A stretch of 64,000 nt of DNA, taken from contig NZ_CP041637.1 in the NCBI RefSeq assembly GCF_007197735.1, positions 2,885,001-2,949,000 of the forward strand, given 5' to 3'. A model generated the notes under the pieces. The model saw only the letters and a list, made by a program, of their open reading frames with translations, ran no database searches and was not told the DNA's origin. Below are positions 54,452 through 64,000 of the stretch, piece by piece; within the stretch, counting starts at the first letter, position 1; the number at the start of each line of letters is the position of its first letter. The position numbers and the translations under genes were made by a program. This DNA comes from Formosa sediminum (lineage in GTDB: Bacteria > Bacteroidota > Bacteroidia > Flavobacteriales > Flavobacteriaceae).

Positions 54452-55675
54452 ATGAGTAATGAGATTATCTTATTAAACATTTCAGGACAAGATAGGCCAG
54501 GATTAACCTCTTCATTAACCGATGTTTTAGCCCAATATGGTGCAAAAGTTTTGGATATTGGACAAGCAAATATTCACGACACCTTATCTTTGGGTATTTT
54601 ATTTAAAATCAAGTCTAAAAAAAAATCTGCCGCGGTTTTAAAAGACTTGTTATTTAAAGCTTACGAACTTGGTATTACAGCAAAATTCACACCCATTACT
54701 TTAAACGAATATGAAAAATGGGTAACACTTCAAGGAAAAGACAGATATATAGTCACACTTTTAGGAGAACGTTTATCTGCTAAACAAATTTCTGAAGTTA
54801 CTAAAGTGATCTCAGAAAAAAACTTAAATATAGATGCCATTACACGTCTTACAGGACGTTTATCTTTAGTTAAAGACGAAGAATATCCTAGAGCTTCAAT
54901 TCAATTATCTATTAGAGGACATATTGAAAACAAAGCAGAATTTACAGAAAAATTCATGGCTATTTCTCGAAAATTAAATGTAGATATCGCTTTTCAGGAA
55001 GATAATATTTACAGACGAAACAGACGTTTAGTGTGTTTTGATATGGATTCAACATTAATTCAAACAGAAGTAATTGATGAATTAGCAGAATTGGCCGGTG
55101 TTGGTAATGAGGTTAAAGCCATTACAGAGTCTGCAATGCAAGGTGAAATAGATTTTAATGAGAGTTTTGAAAGACGCATGAAACTTTTAAAAGGGCTTAG
55201 CGAAGAAGTGCTTCAAGAAGTTGCTGTTAATTTACCTATCACAAAAGGTGCCAGAAGATTAATAGATACCTTAAAAAGTTATGGTTTTAAAACTGCAATT
55301 TTATCTGGAGGGTTCACTTATTTCGGACACTATTTACAAAAAGAATTAGGTATAGATTATGTATACGCTAACCAATTAGAAATTAAAGATGGTGTATTAA
55401 CTGGAGGTTATCTTGGTGAAATTGTAGACGGTAATAAAAAAGCCGAGTACCTAAAAGATATAGCAAAACGTGAAGGCATTAATATTAGCCAGACTATTGC
55501 AGTTGGCGATGGCGCTAACGATTTACCTATGCTTAATCTGGCTGGATTAGGAATCGCGTTTCATGCCAAACCAAAAGTAAAAGACAGCGCACAAAGCTCT
55601 ATTTCTAGTATTGGCCTAGATGGAGTATTATATTTACTAGGCTACCACGACAGATATATTGATTTGGTAGACTAG
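54452..55675 (+). CDS. serB: Phosphoserine phosphatase with tandem ACT domains
   Basis: A 407-residue protein. An N-terminal ACT domain (GQDRPGLTSSLTDVLAQYGAKVLDIGQ in pieces, about 10-37) is followed by a second ACT region (about 100-180). The HAD phosphatase domain has the nucleophile motif DMDSTLI near 197, SGGFTYF near 292 and VGDGANDLPML near 350. It makes serine from phosphoserine; the ACT domains suggest amino-acid feedback. Flanked by a terminator; monocistronic. Confidence 0.95.
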   Translation: MSNEIILLNISGQDRPGLTSSLTDVLAQYGAKVLDIGQANIHDTLSLGILFKIKSKKKSAAVLKDLLFKAYELGITAKFTPITLNEYEKWVTLQGKDRYIVTLLGERLSAKQISEVTKVISEKNLNIDAITRLTGRLSLVKDEEYPRASIQLSIRGHIENKAEFTEKFMAISRKLNVDIAFQEDNIYRRNRRLVCFDMDSTLIQTEVIDELAELAGVGNEVKAITESAMQGEIDFNESFERRMKLLKGLSEEVLQEVAVNLPITKGARRLIDTLKSYGFKTAILSGGFTYFGHYLQKELGIDYVYANQLEIKDGVLTGGYLGEIVDGNKKAEYLKDIAKREGINISQTIAVGDGANDLPMLNLAGLGIAFHAKPKVKDSAQSSISSIGLDGVLYLLGYHDRYIDLVD

Positions 55676-55695
55676 TTTAAACCCATATATTTACT

Positions 55696-55735
55696 TAAAA
55701 ACTTCACTCCATATGTATGGGGTGAAGTTTTTTTG
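55696..55735 (+). terminator. Terminator after serB
   Basis: AAAAACTTCAC and GTGAAGTTTTT form the stem, with additional GT/GC pairing toward the loop and a following T run. Confidence 0.8.
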
Positions 55736-55847
55736 TTGTTAACTAAACTTAATAATTCTATCTTAAACTCTTTTAAACTTCATAGTAATTATGCTAATTT
55801 GGCTTATTATTTGCTGTTAAAATATAATTTATAAAAATTAAAATTTT

Positions 55848-58769
55848 ATGCACAAAATTGTATATCTCACTCTTATATTATTTACATATCAATTTTCTTT
55901 CTGTCAAAATACTACAAACCCATTACTTACTAAAGATGCTTTAGCACAAAAAAAATGGGTAGATAGTGTATATAATAATCTATCACTTTCAGAAAAAATT
56001 GGTCAGCTATTCATGGTTCGTGCCATGACAACTGCAAATACCAGAGATGTAAATAATATTAAAACACTTATACAAGATAATCATATTGGAGGTATCATCT
56101 ATTCAAAAGGTGGTCCAGTGAAATTAGCTAAGTTAAACAACATGTATCAAGGCATGTCTAAAGTACCTATGCTTATAGGTATGGATGCCGAGTGGGGATT
56201 AGGTATGCGATTAGATTCTACATATGCATTTCCGTGGAATATGACGCTTGGTGCTATAAAAAATAAACAGTTAATAGAACAAACAGGAAAACATATTGGC
56301 GAACATTGTAAACGTTTAGGTATTCATTTTAATTTTGGTCCGGATGTAGACATTAACACTAACCCTAAAAATCCTATTATAGGTAATAGATCGTTTGGAG
56401 AAAATCGAGAAGATGTTACCGCACATGCCATAGCGTTTATGAAAGGATTACAAAGTGCAGGTGTTATGGCTACAGGAAAACATTTTCCTGGACATGGCGA
56501 TACAGAAACCGATTCTCATCATGCATTACCTACAATAAATTTTTCAGAAAAAAGAATAGATTCAATAGAACTTTATCCCTACAAACAACTAATTAAAAAT
56601 GGATTAGAAAGTGTAATGGTGGCGCACTTAAATGTACCCGCTCTAGAATCTAAACCAGATTTTCCTTCGTCATTATCTGAAGCGATTATTACCAATTTAT
56701 TAAAAGAAAAAATGGGTTTTGAAGGCCTAATTTTTACTGATGCTTTAGAAATGAAAGGTGTTGCAAATTTTAGTAATCCTGGTGATATTGATTTAGCTGC
56801 TTTTTTAGCAGGTAATGATATCTTGTTGATTTCTGAAGATGTACCAAAAGCTATCGAAAAAATTACTGAAGCTTACCAGTCTGAAATCATTACAGAATCA
56901 CGTTTAGCATATTCTGTAAAGAAAATCTTAATGTCTAAATACAAAGTAGGCTTAAACCACTATAAACCTGTAAACACTACTCATGTAATTGAAGATTTAA
57001 ATAGGTTAAAAGATGATATTTTAAATGAAGAACTATTTGAAAATGCAATAACAGTTGTTAAAAACGAAAATAATGTCTTACCTATTCGAGACTTAAACCA
57101 AAAAACAATTGCTTACATAAAATTAGGAGACGATAGTGGTAGTGCTTTTTTAAACGAACTAAAAAAATACACTAAAGTACATGAAGTACAATCTGATAGT
57201 TACGGATTTATAAAAACGAAATTAGATAATTATAACACAGTAATTATTGGGTTGCACCGATCTAATGCAAACCCTTGGAAAAGTTACGAATTTACACCTG
57301 ATGAAATTAGATTAATTGAAAGTATAGCAGAAACACATACTGTAATTTTAGATGTTTTTGTTAAACCTTATGCAGTATTAGATTTACCTACATTAAATAA
57401 TATTGAGAGTGTAGTAGTAAGCTATCAAAATAGTGAAGTGGCTCAAGAAAAGTCAGCTCAAATTATATTTGGAGCATTAGAAGCTAAAGGTCAACTTCCT
57501 GTTTCTGTTGGTAACGGTTTACATGCTGGCGATGGTATTGCTACTACAGCCATATCTAGACTGGGGTATACAATTCCTGAACGTGTAGGGATAGACTCTA
57601 AAAAACTCAATAAAATTGATGCACTTGCACAACGTGCCGTAGATGAACATATGACACCTGGAGTACAACTCCTTGTAGCCAGAAAAGGAAAAGTTGTATA
57701 TTCTAAGAATTTTGGATCTCATACTTATGATAAAGATTCTGAACCTGTTAAAGACAACGATATTTTTGATATAGCTTCCATTACAAAAATTGTAGCAACA
57801 TTACCTTTAGTTATGGAAATTGTAGAACAGGATAATGAAATTTCTATTGATACTAAACTTTCCGAATTAATTCCAGACTATATAGGCTCAAATAAAGCGA
57901 ATATAACTTTAAAACAAATGCTTTCCCATTACGCACGCTTAAAACCTTGGATTCCTTTTTACGTTGCTACGTTAGATTCTACTAAAATGCCTAGTCATGC
58001 CTTTTATAGCAATGCACCAAGTGAATTATTCAACATTAAAGTCTTTAATAATTTATACCTAAAAAGAGATTATCCTGAGACTATGCAACAAATAATTAAG
58101 GATACAGACCTACTGCCAACGTTAAAATACAGGTATAGTGACTTACCTTATTACATTTTAAAGAAATTTATTGAAACTTATTACGACAGAACATTAGACC
58201 ATTTAGTACAAAAGCACTTTTATGAATCTTTAGGTATGAATTTAACAACTTATAATCCCTATTTAAAATTTCCGATGAAAGATATAGTACCTACAGAAAA
58301 TGACAATTATTATCGTCATGATGTCGTACAAGGCTATGTACACGATATGGGAGCAGCCATGCAAAACGGTGTAGGTGGTCATGCCGGAGTATTTAGTAAC
58401 GTAAATGATATTGCTAAAATCATGCAAATGTATTTACAAAAAGGTTTTTACGGAGATAAACGCTATCTTAAGCCCGAAACTATAGATATGTTTAATACAA
58501 CTTACTATTCTAATAAAGGAAACAGACGTGGTTTAGGCTTCGACAAACCCCAGTTAGGGACAAGCGGACCAACTTGTGGCTGTGTCTCTATGAAAAGTTT
58601 TGGTCATTCTGGCTTTACAGGAACCTACACTTGGGCAGATCCAGATGAAGAATTAGTTTATGTATTTATGGCAAACAGAACATATCCATCTGCAGAAATT
58701 AACATGTTATTACGTGAAAATATTAGAACAGATATTCAAGAACTTATTTACGAAGCAATTATAAATTAA
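55848..58769 (+). CDS. Glycoside hydrolase family 3 / beta-lactamase-type serine hydrolase fusion
   Basis: A 973-residue exported protein (signal ends near SFCQN). The GH3 domain (about 35-370) has GKHFPGHGDTETDSHHALP and the nucleophile Asp298 in IFTDALEMKG, as in NagZ-type beta-N-acetylglucosaminidases. A GH3 C-terminal region follows (to about 590). The last 370 residues are a class C beta-lactamase-like serine hydrolase with S644-x-x-K647 (ASITK), a YSD motif and HSGFTGT. It probably trims peptidoglycan fragments. One base separates it from bshA. Confidence 0.92.
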   Translation: MHKIVYLTLILFTYQFSFCQNTTNPLLTKDALAQKKWVDSVYNNLSLSEKIGQLFMVRAMTTANTRDVNNIKTLIQDNHIGGIIYSKGGPVKLAKLNNMYQGMSKVPMLIGMDAEWGLGMRLDSTYAFPWNMTLGAIKNKQLIEQTGKHIGEHCKRLGIHFNFGPDVDINTNPKNPIIGNRSFGENREDVTAHAIAFMKGLQSAGVMATGKHFPGHGDTETDSHHALPTINFSEKRIDSIELYPYKQLIKNGLESVMVAHLNVPALESKPDFPSSLSEAIITNLLKEKMGFEGLIFTDALEMKGVANFSNPGDIDLAAFLAGNDILLISEDVPKAIEKITEAYQSEIITESRLAYSVKKILMSKYKVGLNHYKPVNTTHVIEDLNRLKDDILNEELFENAITVVKNENNVLPIRDLNQKTIAYIKLGDDSGSAFLNELKKYTKVHEVQSDSYGFIKTKLDNYNTVIIGLHRSNANPWKSYEFTPDEIRLIESIAETHTVILDVFVKPYAVLDLPTLNNIESVVVSYQNSEVAQEKSAQIIFGALEAKGQLPVSVGNGLHAGDGIATTAISRLGYTIPERVGIDSKKLNKIDALAQRAVDEHMTPGVQLLVARKGKVVYSKNFGSHTYDKDSEPVKDNDIFDIASITKIVATLPLVMEIVEQDNEISIDTKLSELIPDYIGSNKANITLKQMLSHYARLKPWIPFYVATLDSTKMPSHAFYSNAPSELFNIKVFNNLYLKRDYPETMQQIIKDTDLLPTLKYRYSDLPYYILKKFIETYYDRTLDHLVQKHFYESLGMNLTTYNPYLKFPMKDIVPTENDNYYRHDVVQGYVHDMGAAMQNGVGGHAGVFSNVNDIAKIMQMYLQKGFYGDKRYLKPETIDMFNTTYYSNKGNRRGLGFDKPQLGTSGPTCGCVSMKSFGHSGFTGTYTWADPDEELVYVFMANRTYPSAEINMLLRENIRTDIQELIYEAIIN

Positions 58770-58770
58770 G

Positions 58771-59913
58771 ATGCGCATAGGAATAAATTGTTATCCTACA
58801 TTTGGAGGAAGCGGCGTAGTGGCCACAGAATTGGGTTTAGAGTTAGCTAAACGCGGACACGAAATTCATTTTATCACTTATAACCAGCCAGTACGGCTAG
58901 ATTTATTAAGTAATAAAGTACATTTTCACGAAGTAAAGGTTCCCGAATATCCTTTGTTTCACTATCAGCCTTATGAGTTGGCTTTATCTAGTAAAATGGT
59001 AGATATGGTTAAACTTCATAAAATAGAAATCTTGCATGTTCACTATGCTATCCCTCATGCATATGCCGCATTTATGGCTAAAAAAATGCTTGAACAGGAA
59101 GGGATTTATATACCGGTAGTTACTACACTTCATGGTACAGATATTACTTTAGTAGGCAGTCATCCGTACTACAAACCTGCTGTATCTTTTAGCATCAATA
59201 TGTCAGATGCTGTTACATCTGTTTCTGAAAGCTTAAAAGAAGATACGTTTAGATTATTTAATATAAAAAAAGACATAAACGTAATAACTAACTTTATAGA
59301 TATAGAGAAATACAAACATGCATTTACCGATTGCCAGCGAGGTATGATGGCTCCTGATAACGAAAAAATCATTACCCATATTAGTAATCTAAGACCCGTA
59401 AAACGCATTTTGGATGTTATAAAAATCTTCTATAAAATTCAAGAAAAAATTCCTGCTAAACTCATGTTAATTGGAGAAGGACCAGATAAAGAAGCTGCCG
59501 AAAATTTATGTGATGAATTAGGAATTACTGAAAAAGTGGTATTCTTTGGAAAAAGTAATGAAATAGATAAAATTTTATGTTTTAGCGATTTGTTTTTATT
59601 ACCCTCTGAAACAGAAAGTTTTGGTTTAGCTGCTTTAGAAGCCATGGCGTCTGGTGTTCCGGTAATTTCTAGTAATACCGGAGGGATTCCAGAAGTTAAT
59701 GTACATGGTATAACAGGGTTTTTAAGTGATGTTGGCAATGTTGAAGAAATGAGTGCTAATGCTATACATATATTGAGTGATAGCGATCGTTTAAAACAGT
59801 TTAAACAAAATGCTAAAGAACGATCGTATATATTCGATATACATAAAATCGTGCCTCAATACGAAAAACTATATAAAGAAACACTTGAAAAAAGTTTGCA
59901 ATTATTATCGTAA
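58771..59913 (+). CDS. bshA: N-acetyl-alpha-D-glucosaminyl L-malate synthase BshA
   Basis: A 380-residue GT4 glycosyltransferase. The start GINCYPTFGGSGVVATELG (residues 3-21) is the BshA signature, HVHYAIPHAYAA lies near 88-99, and the donor-binding ETESFGLAALEAMASGVPV near 280-298. It joins UDP-GlcNAc and malate in the first step of bacillithiol synthesis. Its coupling to the GH3/serine hydrolase gene is positional; bshB and bshC are not in this window. Confidence 0.94.
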   Translation: MRIGINCYPTFGGSGVVATELGLELAKRGHEIHFITYNQPVRLDLLSNKVHFHEVKVPEYPLFHYQPYELALSSKMVDMVKLHKIEILHVHYAIPHAYAAFMAKKMLEQEGIYIPVVTTLHGTDITLVGSHPYYKPAVSFSINMSDAVTSVSESLKEDTFRLFNIKKDINVITNFIDIEKYKHAFTDCQRGMMAPDNEKIITHISNLRPVKRILDVIKIFYKIQEKIPAKLMLIGEGPDKEAAENLCDELGITEKVVFFGKSNEIDKILCFSDLFLLPSETESFGLAALEAMASGVPVISSNTGGIPEVNVHGITGFLSDVGNVEEMSANAIHILSDSDRLKQFKQNAKERSYIFDIHKIVPQYEKLYKETLEKSLQLLS

Positions 59914-59930
59914 TCTTTTAAAAATTTCAT

Positions 59931-59971
59931 AAAAACGCTTCAGTATATATATTATTCTGAAGCGTTTTTTA
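59931..59971 (+). terminator. Terminator after bshA
   Basis: AAAAACGCTTCAG pairs with CTGAAGCGTTTTT over a 13-base AT loop, followed by T. Confidence 0.85.
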
Positions 59972-60066
59972 GTTAATTCCCCTTTTTAAGTTAATTCCGT
60001 TGTTTCTTGTATCAACAATATTTACATTTATTCCGCATAAATAAGACTTTCTTACTTCATTCCCCT

Positions 60067-62994
60067 ATGACAACTGCAACAGCTATCAATTTAAAGCCAT
60101 TACAACAAGACTTAGATGGCGAATTATTTTACGACGATTTAATGAAATCAATATACGCCACAGACGCATCGGTGTATAGACGATTACCTTTAGCGATTGC
60201 TTACCCCAAGCATGAAGCAGATCTTAAAACGTTAATAGCTTTTGCCAACACCAACCATATAACACTTATTCCAAGAACTGCAGGAACATCTTTAGCAGGA
60301 CAATGTGTAGGTGATGGTATTGTTGTAGATGTATCTAAACATTTTACAAAAATTATTTCGGTTAATAAAGATGCTAGAACGGTAACCTTGCAGCCAGGTG
60401 TTGTAAGAGATTATTTAAATTTACATTTAAAACCCTACGGCCTTTTTTTTGCACCAGACACTTCTACATCTAACCGTTGTATGATTGGCGGTATGGTAGG
60501 TAATAATTCTTCTGGAACAACATCTATACAATATGGTGTAACCCGCGATAAAGTATTACAATTAAAAACCCTTTTAAGTGATGGTAGCGAAGCTGTTTTC
60601 GGTGATTTAACTCCAAAAGAATTTCAAGAGAAAATAAATTTAAAAAGCCTTGAAGGCGCTATTTACAAAACTATTTATACAGAATTACAATCTGAAACGG
60701 TAAGAGCTCAAATACATAAAGAATTTCCAAAGCCAGAAATTCACCGCAGAAATACTGGATATGCATTAGATAAATTAATAGATTCTGAAGTTTTTAACGA
60801 ATCTTCAAAGCCATTTAATATGTGTAATTTATTATCGGGTAGTGAAGGTACATTGGCCTTTACCACAGAGATTACTTTACATTTAGATGTTTTACCTCCT
60901 ACAGAACGTGTAATGGTTGCGGCTCATTTTAATAGTATAGAAGATGCACTCACAGCAACTACAACATGTATGCAGCATAAATTATATTTGTGCGAAATGA
61001 TGGATAAAATAATTTTAGATTGCACTAAAAACAACCTAAAACAACAAGAAAATAGACAGTTTGTTGTTGGCGATCCAGAAGCTATTTTAATGTGTGAATT
61101 AAAGAGTAACGATAAAGCCGATGTCTTATTACAAGCAAAAGCTTTAGTTAGTGCTCTTGATCAGGAAGGACTTAGTTATGCTAATGTAATTTTAATGGAT
61201 GACGACATAGATAAAGCTATTGAGTTAAGAAAAGCAGGTTTGGGTTTATTAGGAAACATAATAGGCGATAAAAAATCCGCCGCTTGTATAGAAGATACTG
61301 CTGTTGCTTTACCAGATTTTGCTAATTATATTAATGAGTTTACTGCATTAATGAAAGCCTACAACCAAAAAGCCATTTACTACGCACATGCTGGAGCAGG
61401 TGAATTACATTTACGACCGGTACTTAATCTTAAGTTGAGTGAAGATGTTATAATGTTTAGAAAAATTACAACTGACGTGGCACATTTAGTAAAAAAATAT
61501 GGAGGCTCTATGTCTGGTGAACATGGAGATGGTATAGTGCGTGCAGAATTTATTCCGCTTATGATTGGCGAGAGTAATTACAAGATAGTAAAGCGAATTA
61601 AAACAGTTTTTGACCCCAATACTATTTTTAATGCCGGAAAGATTGTAGACGCATTTCCTATGGACGAAGCCTTACGTTATGTAGCAGATAGAAAGGAACC
61701 TGAAATTAAAACTTTAATGGATTTTTCGGCCTCTCAAGGTATACTTAGACAAGCTGAAAAATGTAATGGGAGTGGAGATTGTAGAAAACCTTCAGAGTTA
61801 GGCGGAACTATGTGTCCTAGTTATCGTGCTACAAAAAACGAAAAAGATACTACCAGAGCCAGAGCAAATGCTTTGCGTGAATTCTTAACGAATACCGAAG
61901 CGGGTAAAAACCCGTTTAATCATAAAGAATTAAAATCTGTTTTAGACTTGTGTTTAAGCTGTAAAGCGTGTTTAAACGAGTGTCCAAGTACGGTGGATAT
62001 TTCAACCATGAAGTCTGAGTTTTTATATCAATATCAAAAAGAAAACGGATTTAGTTTACGCGCTAAAGTATTTGCTTATAATAATAAAGCTAATGAGTTA
62101 ACAACTCATGTTTCAGGCTTGAGTAATTTCTTTTTTAAAACAAAATTTACTTCAAGTATTATTAAAAATGCCTTTGGTATAGCTGCAGAACGAAGCATGC
62201 CATTAGTCTCCTGTAAGAGTTTAAATAAACACATTAAAACAATTGAAAATAAAGTTATTAGAAATAAAATAAAAACACTTTATTTCTTTGTAGATGAATT
62301 TACAAATTTGTTAGACACAAAAATTGGTTTAGATGCAATTGCTTTATTACAAGGCTTAAACTACGAACTTAAATTTGTAAAACATGAAGAATCTGGACGT
62401 GCATTTATATCTAAAGGGTTTCTTGATCAGGCTAAAGATTGTGCGACTAAAAACGTAAACATATTTAAAAATTTAATCACAGAAAATACGCCTTTAATTG
62501 GTGTAGAGCCTTCTGCTATATTTACTTTTAAAGATGAATATATAATGCTTGCGGAAGATAAAGAGGCAGCAAAACAAATTGCAAAACACACTTATTTAAT
62601 TGAAGATTTCTTGCATTCAGAACTTAAAAAAGGACATATAAGTTCAAATCAATTTCATACACTTCATCAAACTATAAAAATTCACTCACATTGTCACCAA
62701 AAGGCTATGAGTAATCAATTATCAACCTTTAAATTATTAAACCTTCCTAAAGGATATACAGCTACAATAATACCTAGTGGTTGTTGCGGTATGGCCGGAA
62801 GTTTTGGTTATGAAAAAGAACATTATAAAGTAAGTATGGCTGTTGGAGAACAAACCTTATTTCCAGCGGTAAGAAAAGCAAAGCCAGATGTAATTATTGC
62901 TGCAAATGGCACCAGCTGTAGACACCAAATTAAAGATGGTACACATAAGGAAGCTTTGCATCCAGTAACTATATTAAGACAAGCGTTACTCTAG
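60067..62994 (+). CDS. FAD-linked oxidase / Fe-S fusion (D-lactate or glycolate dehydrogenase-like)
   Basis: A 975-residue fusion protein. A FAD_binding_4 domain (PRTAGTSLAGQCVGDG near 77-92; NNSSGTTSIQYG near 145) is followed by a FAD-oxidase C-terminal domain (HAGAGELHLRPVLN, SGEHGDGIVR). Next come two [4Fe-4S] sites (CNGSGDCR..MCPSYRATKNEKDTTRARAN, CLSCKACLNECPS) and a C-terminal CCG domain (HCHQKAM, GCCGMAGSFGYE). This equals GlcD plus GlcF in one chain. D-lactate, glycolate or 2-hydroxyglutarate are possible substrates. I chose MTTATAI at 60067 rather than an ATG at 60007. Confidence 0.9.
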   Translation: MTTATAINLKPLQQDLDGELFYDDLMKSIYATDASVYRRLPLAIAYPKHEADLKTLIAFANTNHITLIPRTAGTSLAGQCVGDGIVVDVSKHFTKIISVNKDARTVTLQPGVVRDYLNLHLKPYGLFFAPDTSTSNRCMIGGMVGNNSSGTTSIQYGVTRDKVLQLKTLLSDGSEAVFGDLTPKEFQEKINLKSLEGAIYKTIYTELQSETVRAQIHKEFPKPEIHRRNTGYALDKLIDSEVFNESSKPFNMCNLLSGSEGTLAFTTEITLHLDVLPPTERVMVAAHFNSIEDALTATTTCMQHKLYLCEMMDKIILDCTKNNLKQQENRQFVVGDPEAILMCELKSNDKADVLLQAKALVSALDQEGLSYANVILMDDDIDKAIELRKAGLGLLGNIIGDKKSAACIEDTAVALPDFANYINEFTALMKAYNQKAIYYAHAGAGELHLRPVLNLKLSEDVIMFRKITTDVAHLVKKYGGSMSGEHGDGIVRAEFIPLMIGESNYKIVKRIKTVFDPNTIFNAGKIVDAFPMDEALRYVADRKEPEIKTLMDFSASQGILRQAEKCNGSGDCRKPSELGGTMCPSYRATKNEKDTTRARANALREFLTNTEAGKNPFNHKELKSVLDLCLSCKACLNECPSTVDISTMKSEFLYQYQKENGFSLRAKVFAYNNKANELTTHVSGLSNFFFKTKFTSSIIKNAFGIAAERSMPLVSCKSLNKHIKTIENKVIRNKIKTLYFFVDEFTNLLDTKIGLDAIALLQGLNYELKFVKHEESGRAFISKGFLDQAKDCATKNVNIFKNLITENTPLIGVEPSAIFTFKDEYIMLAEDKEAAKQIAKHTYLIEDFLHSELKKGHISSNQFHTLHQTIKIHSHCHQKAMSNQLSTFKLLNLPKGYTATIIPSGCCGMAGSFGYEKEHYKVSMAVGEQTLFPAVRKAKPDVIIAANGTSCRHQIKDGTHKEALHPVTILRQALL

Positions 62995-63867
62995 AGAATT
63001 CTTTTTATTTTTCTTATCTTTTTTGTCTTTCTTTTTATTTTTATCTACAATTGTTATTGCAGCAATTAAATCTTTCATCTCCATATCTTTTATGTCTTCA
63101 TCAACAAAAAAGGGGGATAGTTTATCATGATTGTAATTGTAAATTTTCCAACGTTTAAATTGATATTCAAGCGCTGTAAAATTCTCAACCCAATCCCCTG
63201 AATTTAAATACATTGTCTTGCCGTATTTATTTTCTTTAATTAACATTTTTGGCTGATGTATATGTCCGCAAATCACATAGTCGTATCCTTGTTCTATAGC
63301 CAAATCTGTAGCAACGGTTTCAAAATCATTTATATATTTAACAGCGCCTTTTACACCATTTTTTATGCGTTTTGATATGGAGTATTTTTCTCGTCCCATC
63401 TTATCTAATCCCCAATTTACAACTTGATTAATAAGAATTAAAAAATCGTAACCATAACCGCCAAGTTTAGCTAACCATTTTGCATTCTGAATAGACACAT
63501 CAAAAATATCACCATGAAAAAACCAAGCACTTTTTCCATTTAATTCAGTAATATATTTATCTACTATCGAGAAATTACCTATACTAGAATCGCTAAATCG
63601 TCTAAGCATCTCATCATGATTACCCGTTATGTAAATCACTTCAACACCATCAGAGGCCATATCCATTATCTTTTTTATAACTTGCATATGTGATTTAGGA
63701 AAATAACGTTTGCTAAATTGCCAAACATCAATAATATCACCATTAAGAATAAGTTTTTTAGGATCTATACTATTCAAATAAGCATAAAGTTCTTTGGCAT
63801 GACAACCAAAAGTTCCTAAATGAACATCAGAAACAACTGCGACTTCAATTTTTCTTTTAATTTTCAA
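62986..63867 (-). CDS. Metallophosphoesterase, UDP-2,3-diacylglucosamine diphosphatase-like (LpxH-like)
   Basis: A 293-residue calcineurin-like phosphoesterase. Metal-site motifs are in order: VVSDVHLGTFG (near 11-21), LNGDIIDVWQFSKRY (near 40-54), ITGNHDEML (near 80-88), FFHGDIFD (near 116) and VICGHIHQPKM (near 198). The HxxxKxF-like pattern after the NGD motif resembles LpxH-family lipid A enzymes and YbbF-type paralogues. The C-terminal tail is a lysine-rich run (KKKDKKDKKNKK). It overlaps the convergent oxidase gene by nine bases. LpxH activity itself is not proven. Confidence 0.87.
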   Translation of the reverse strand: MKIKRKIEVAVVSDVHLGTFGCHAKELYAYLNSIDPKKLILNGDIIDVWQFSKRYFPKSHMQVIKKIMDMASDGVEVIYITGNHDEMLRRFSDSSIGNFSIVDKYITELNGKSAWFFHGDIFDVSIQNAKWLAKLGGYGYDFLILINQVVNWGLDKMGREKYSISKRIKNGVKGAVKYINDFETVATDLAIEQGYDYVICGHIHQPKMLIKENKYGKTMYLNSGDWVENFTALEYQFKRWKIYNYNHDKLSPFFVDEDIKDMEMKDLIAAITIVDKNKKKDKKDKKNKKNSLE

Positions 63868-64000
63868 TAAAATAGGGGATTTATAGATTATTTATACAAA
63901 AATCCTAAACACATGTTACTTAATCTTAAACTCCTAATTAATTAATAAATAGTTTTTTGTAAAGTTATTGTTACTACACTAATTTCATTTTATTTAACTA

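Noticed and set aside
1-64000. tRNA, rRNA, insertion sequences, prophage or defence genes
   Set aside because: No cloverleaf-like or rRNA sequence, transposase, phage structural gene, restriction enzyme, toxin-antitoxin pair or CRISPR repeat was recognised while reading the window. A dedicated RNA search was not possible here.
63868-64000. Start of another gene at the right edge
   Set aside because: The last 133 bases are AT-rich with stops in all frames that I checked; I see no supported gene.

Overview
The window is a gene-dense, AT-rich piece of chromosome from a member of the Bacteroidota, most likely family Flavobacteriaceae. This rests on the gene content: a PorQ-type protein of the type IX secretion system, BshA of bacillithiol synthesis, a BatA-domain protein, a six-domain S1 protein beside cmk and porQ, a GIN-domain protein, and the DUF6452/DUF6048 pair next to rlmD. 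It also rests on promoter-like TAnnTTTG boxes, the consensus known from Bacteroidota. Species cannot be named from the sequence alone. I found no tRNA, rRNA, insertion sequence, prophage, CRISPR array or plasmid gene, so this looks like core chromosome rather than an island.

Layout. 1-3.6 kb: a truncated hemolysin III/PAQR membrane protein, a minus-strand set (methyltransferase, ZIP metal transporter, DUF4268) and a THUMP rRNA methyltransferase. 3.6-7 kb: a SYLF protein and rlmD with two uncharacterised envelope genes. 7-12.9 kb: rocD, small membrane proteins, an Smr protein, a large conserved protein of unknown function and a metallo-beta-lactamase-fold hydrolase. 12.9-17.1 kb: a four-gene minus-strand operon (BatA-domain protein, degenerate dihydroorotase, small membrane protein, serine hydrolase). 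17.2-23.6 kb: an M61-like protease, xerD, two paralogous outer-membrane proteins, aroQ, a nitroreductase and a porin. 23.7-29.3 kb: lpdA, a type II NADH dehydrogenase, msrB, an M48 lipoprotein protease and an MFS transporter. 29.3-32.3 kb: a sigma factor/anti-sigma/repeat-protein operon. 32.5-43 kb: lon, porQ-cmk, a LysM protein, rpsA with a structured leader, and pyrR-pyrB-small protein-rnz-pdxH. 43-54.4 kb: a lysozyme-inhibitor lipoprotein, guaC, ridA, lptD, an amidase, an MCE protein, a two-gene Fe-S redox module, a frameshifted secreted-protein gene and a conserved protein. 54.4-64 kb: serB, a GH3/beta-lactamase fusion with bshA, a D-lactate/glycolate dehydrogenase-like fusion and a metallophosphoesterase.

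Themes. Much of the window serves the envelope: lptD, amidase, MCE protein, PorQ, GH3/serine hydrolase, lysozyme inhibitor, beta-barrels and lipoproteins. The rest is nucleotide metabolism (pyrR, pyrB, cmk, guaC, the dihydroorotase-like protein), redox chemistry and RNA modification. Many transcription units end in strong hairpin terminators, several placed between convergent genes.

I did not find a clear novel multi-gene defence or mobile system. The observations most worth a second look are the dihydroorotase homologue that has lost its metal ligands, the one-base frameshift at about 53,710, the apparent multi-domain lysozyme-inhibitor lipoprotein, the possible pseudoknot leader of rpsA, and a 483-residue conserved protein with no recognisable catalytic motif.
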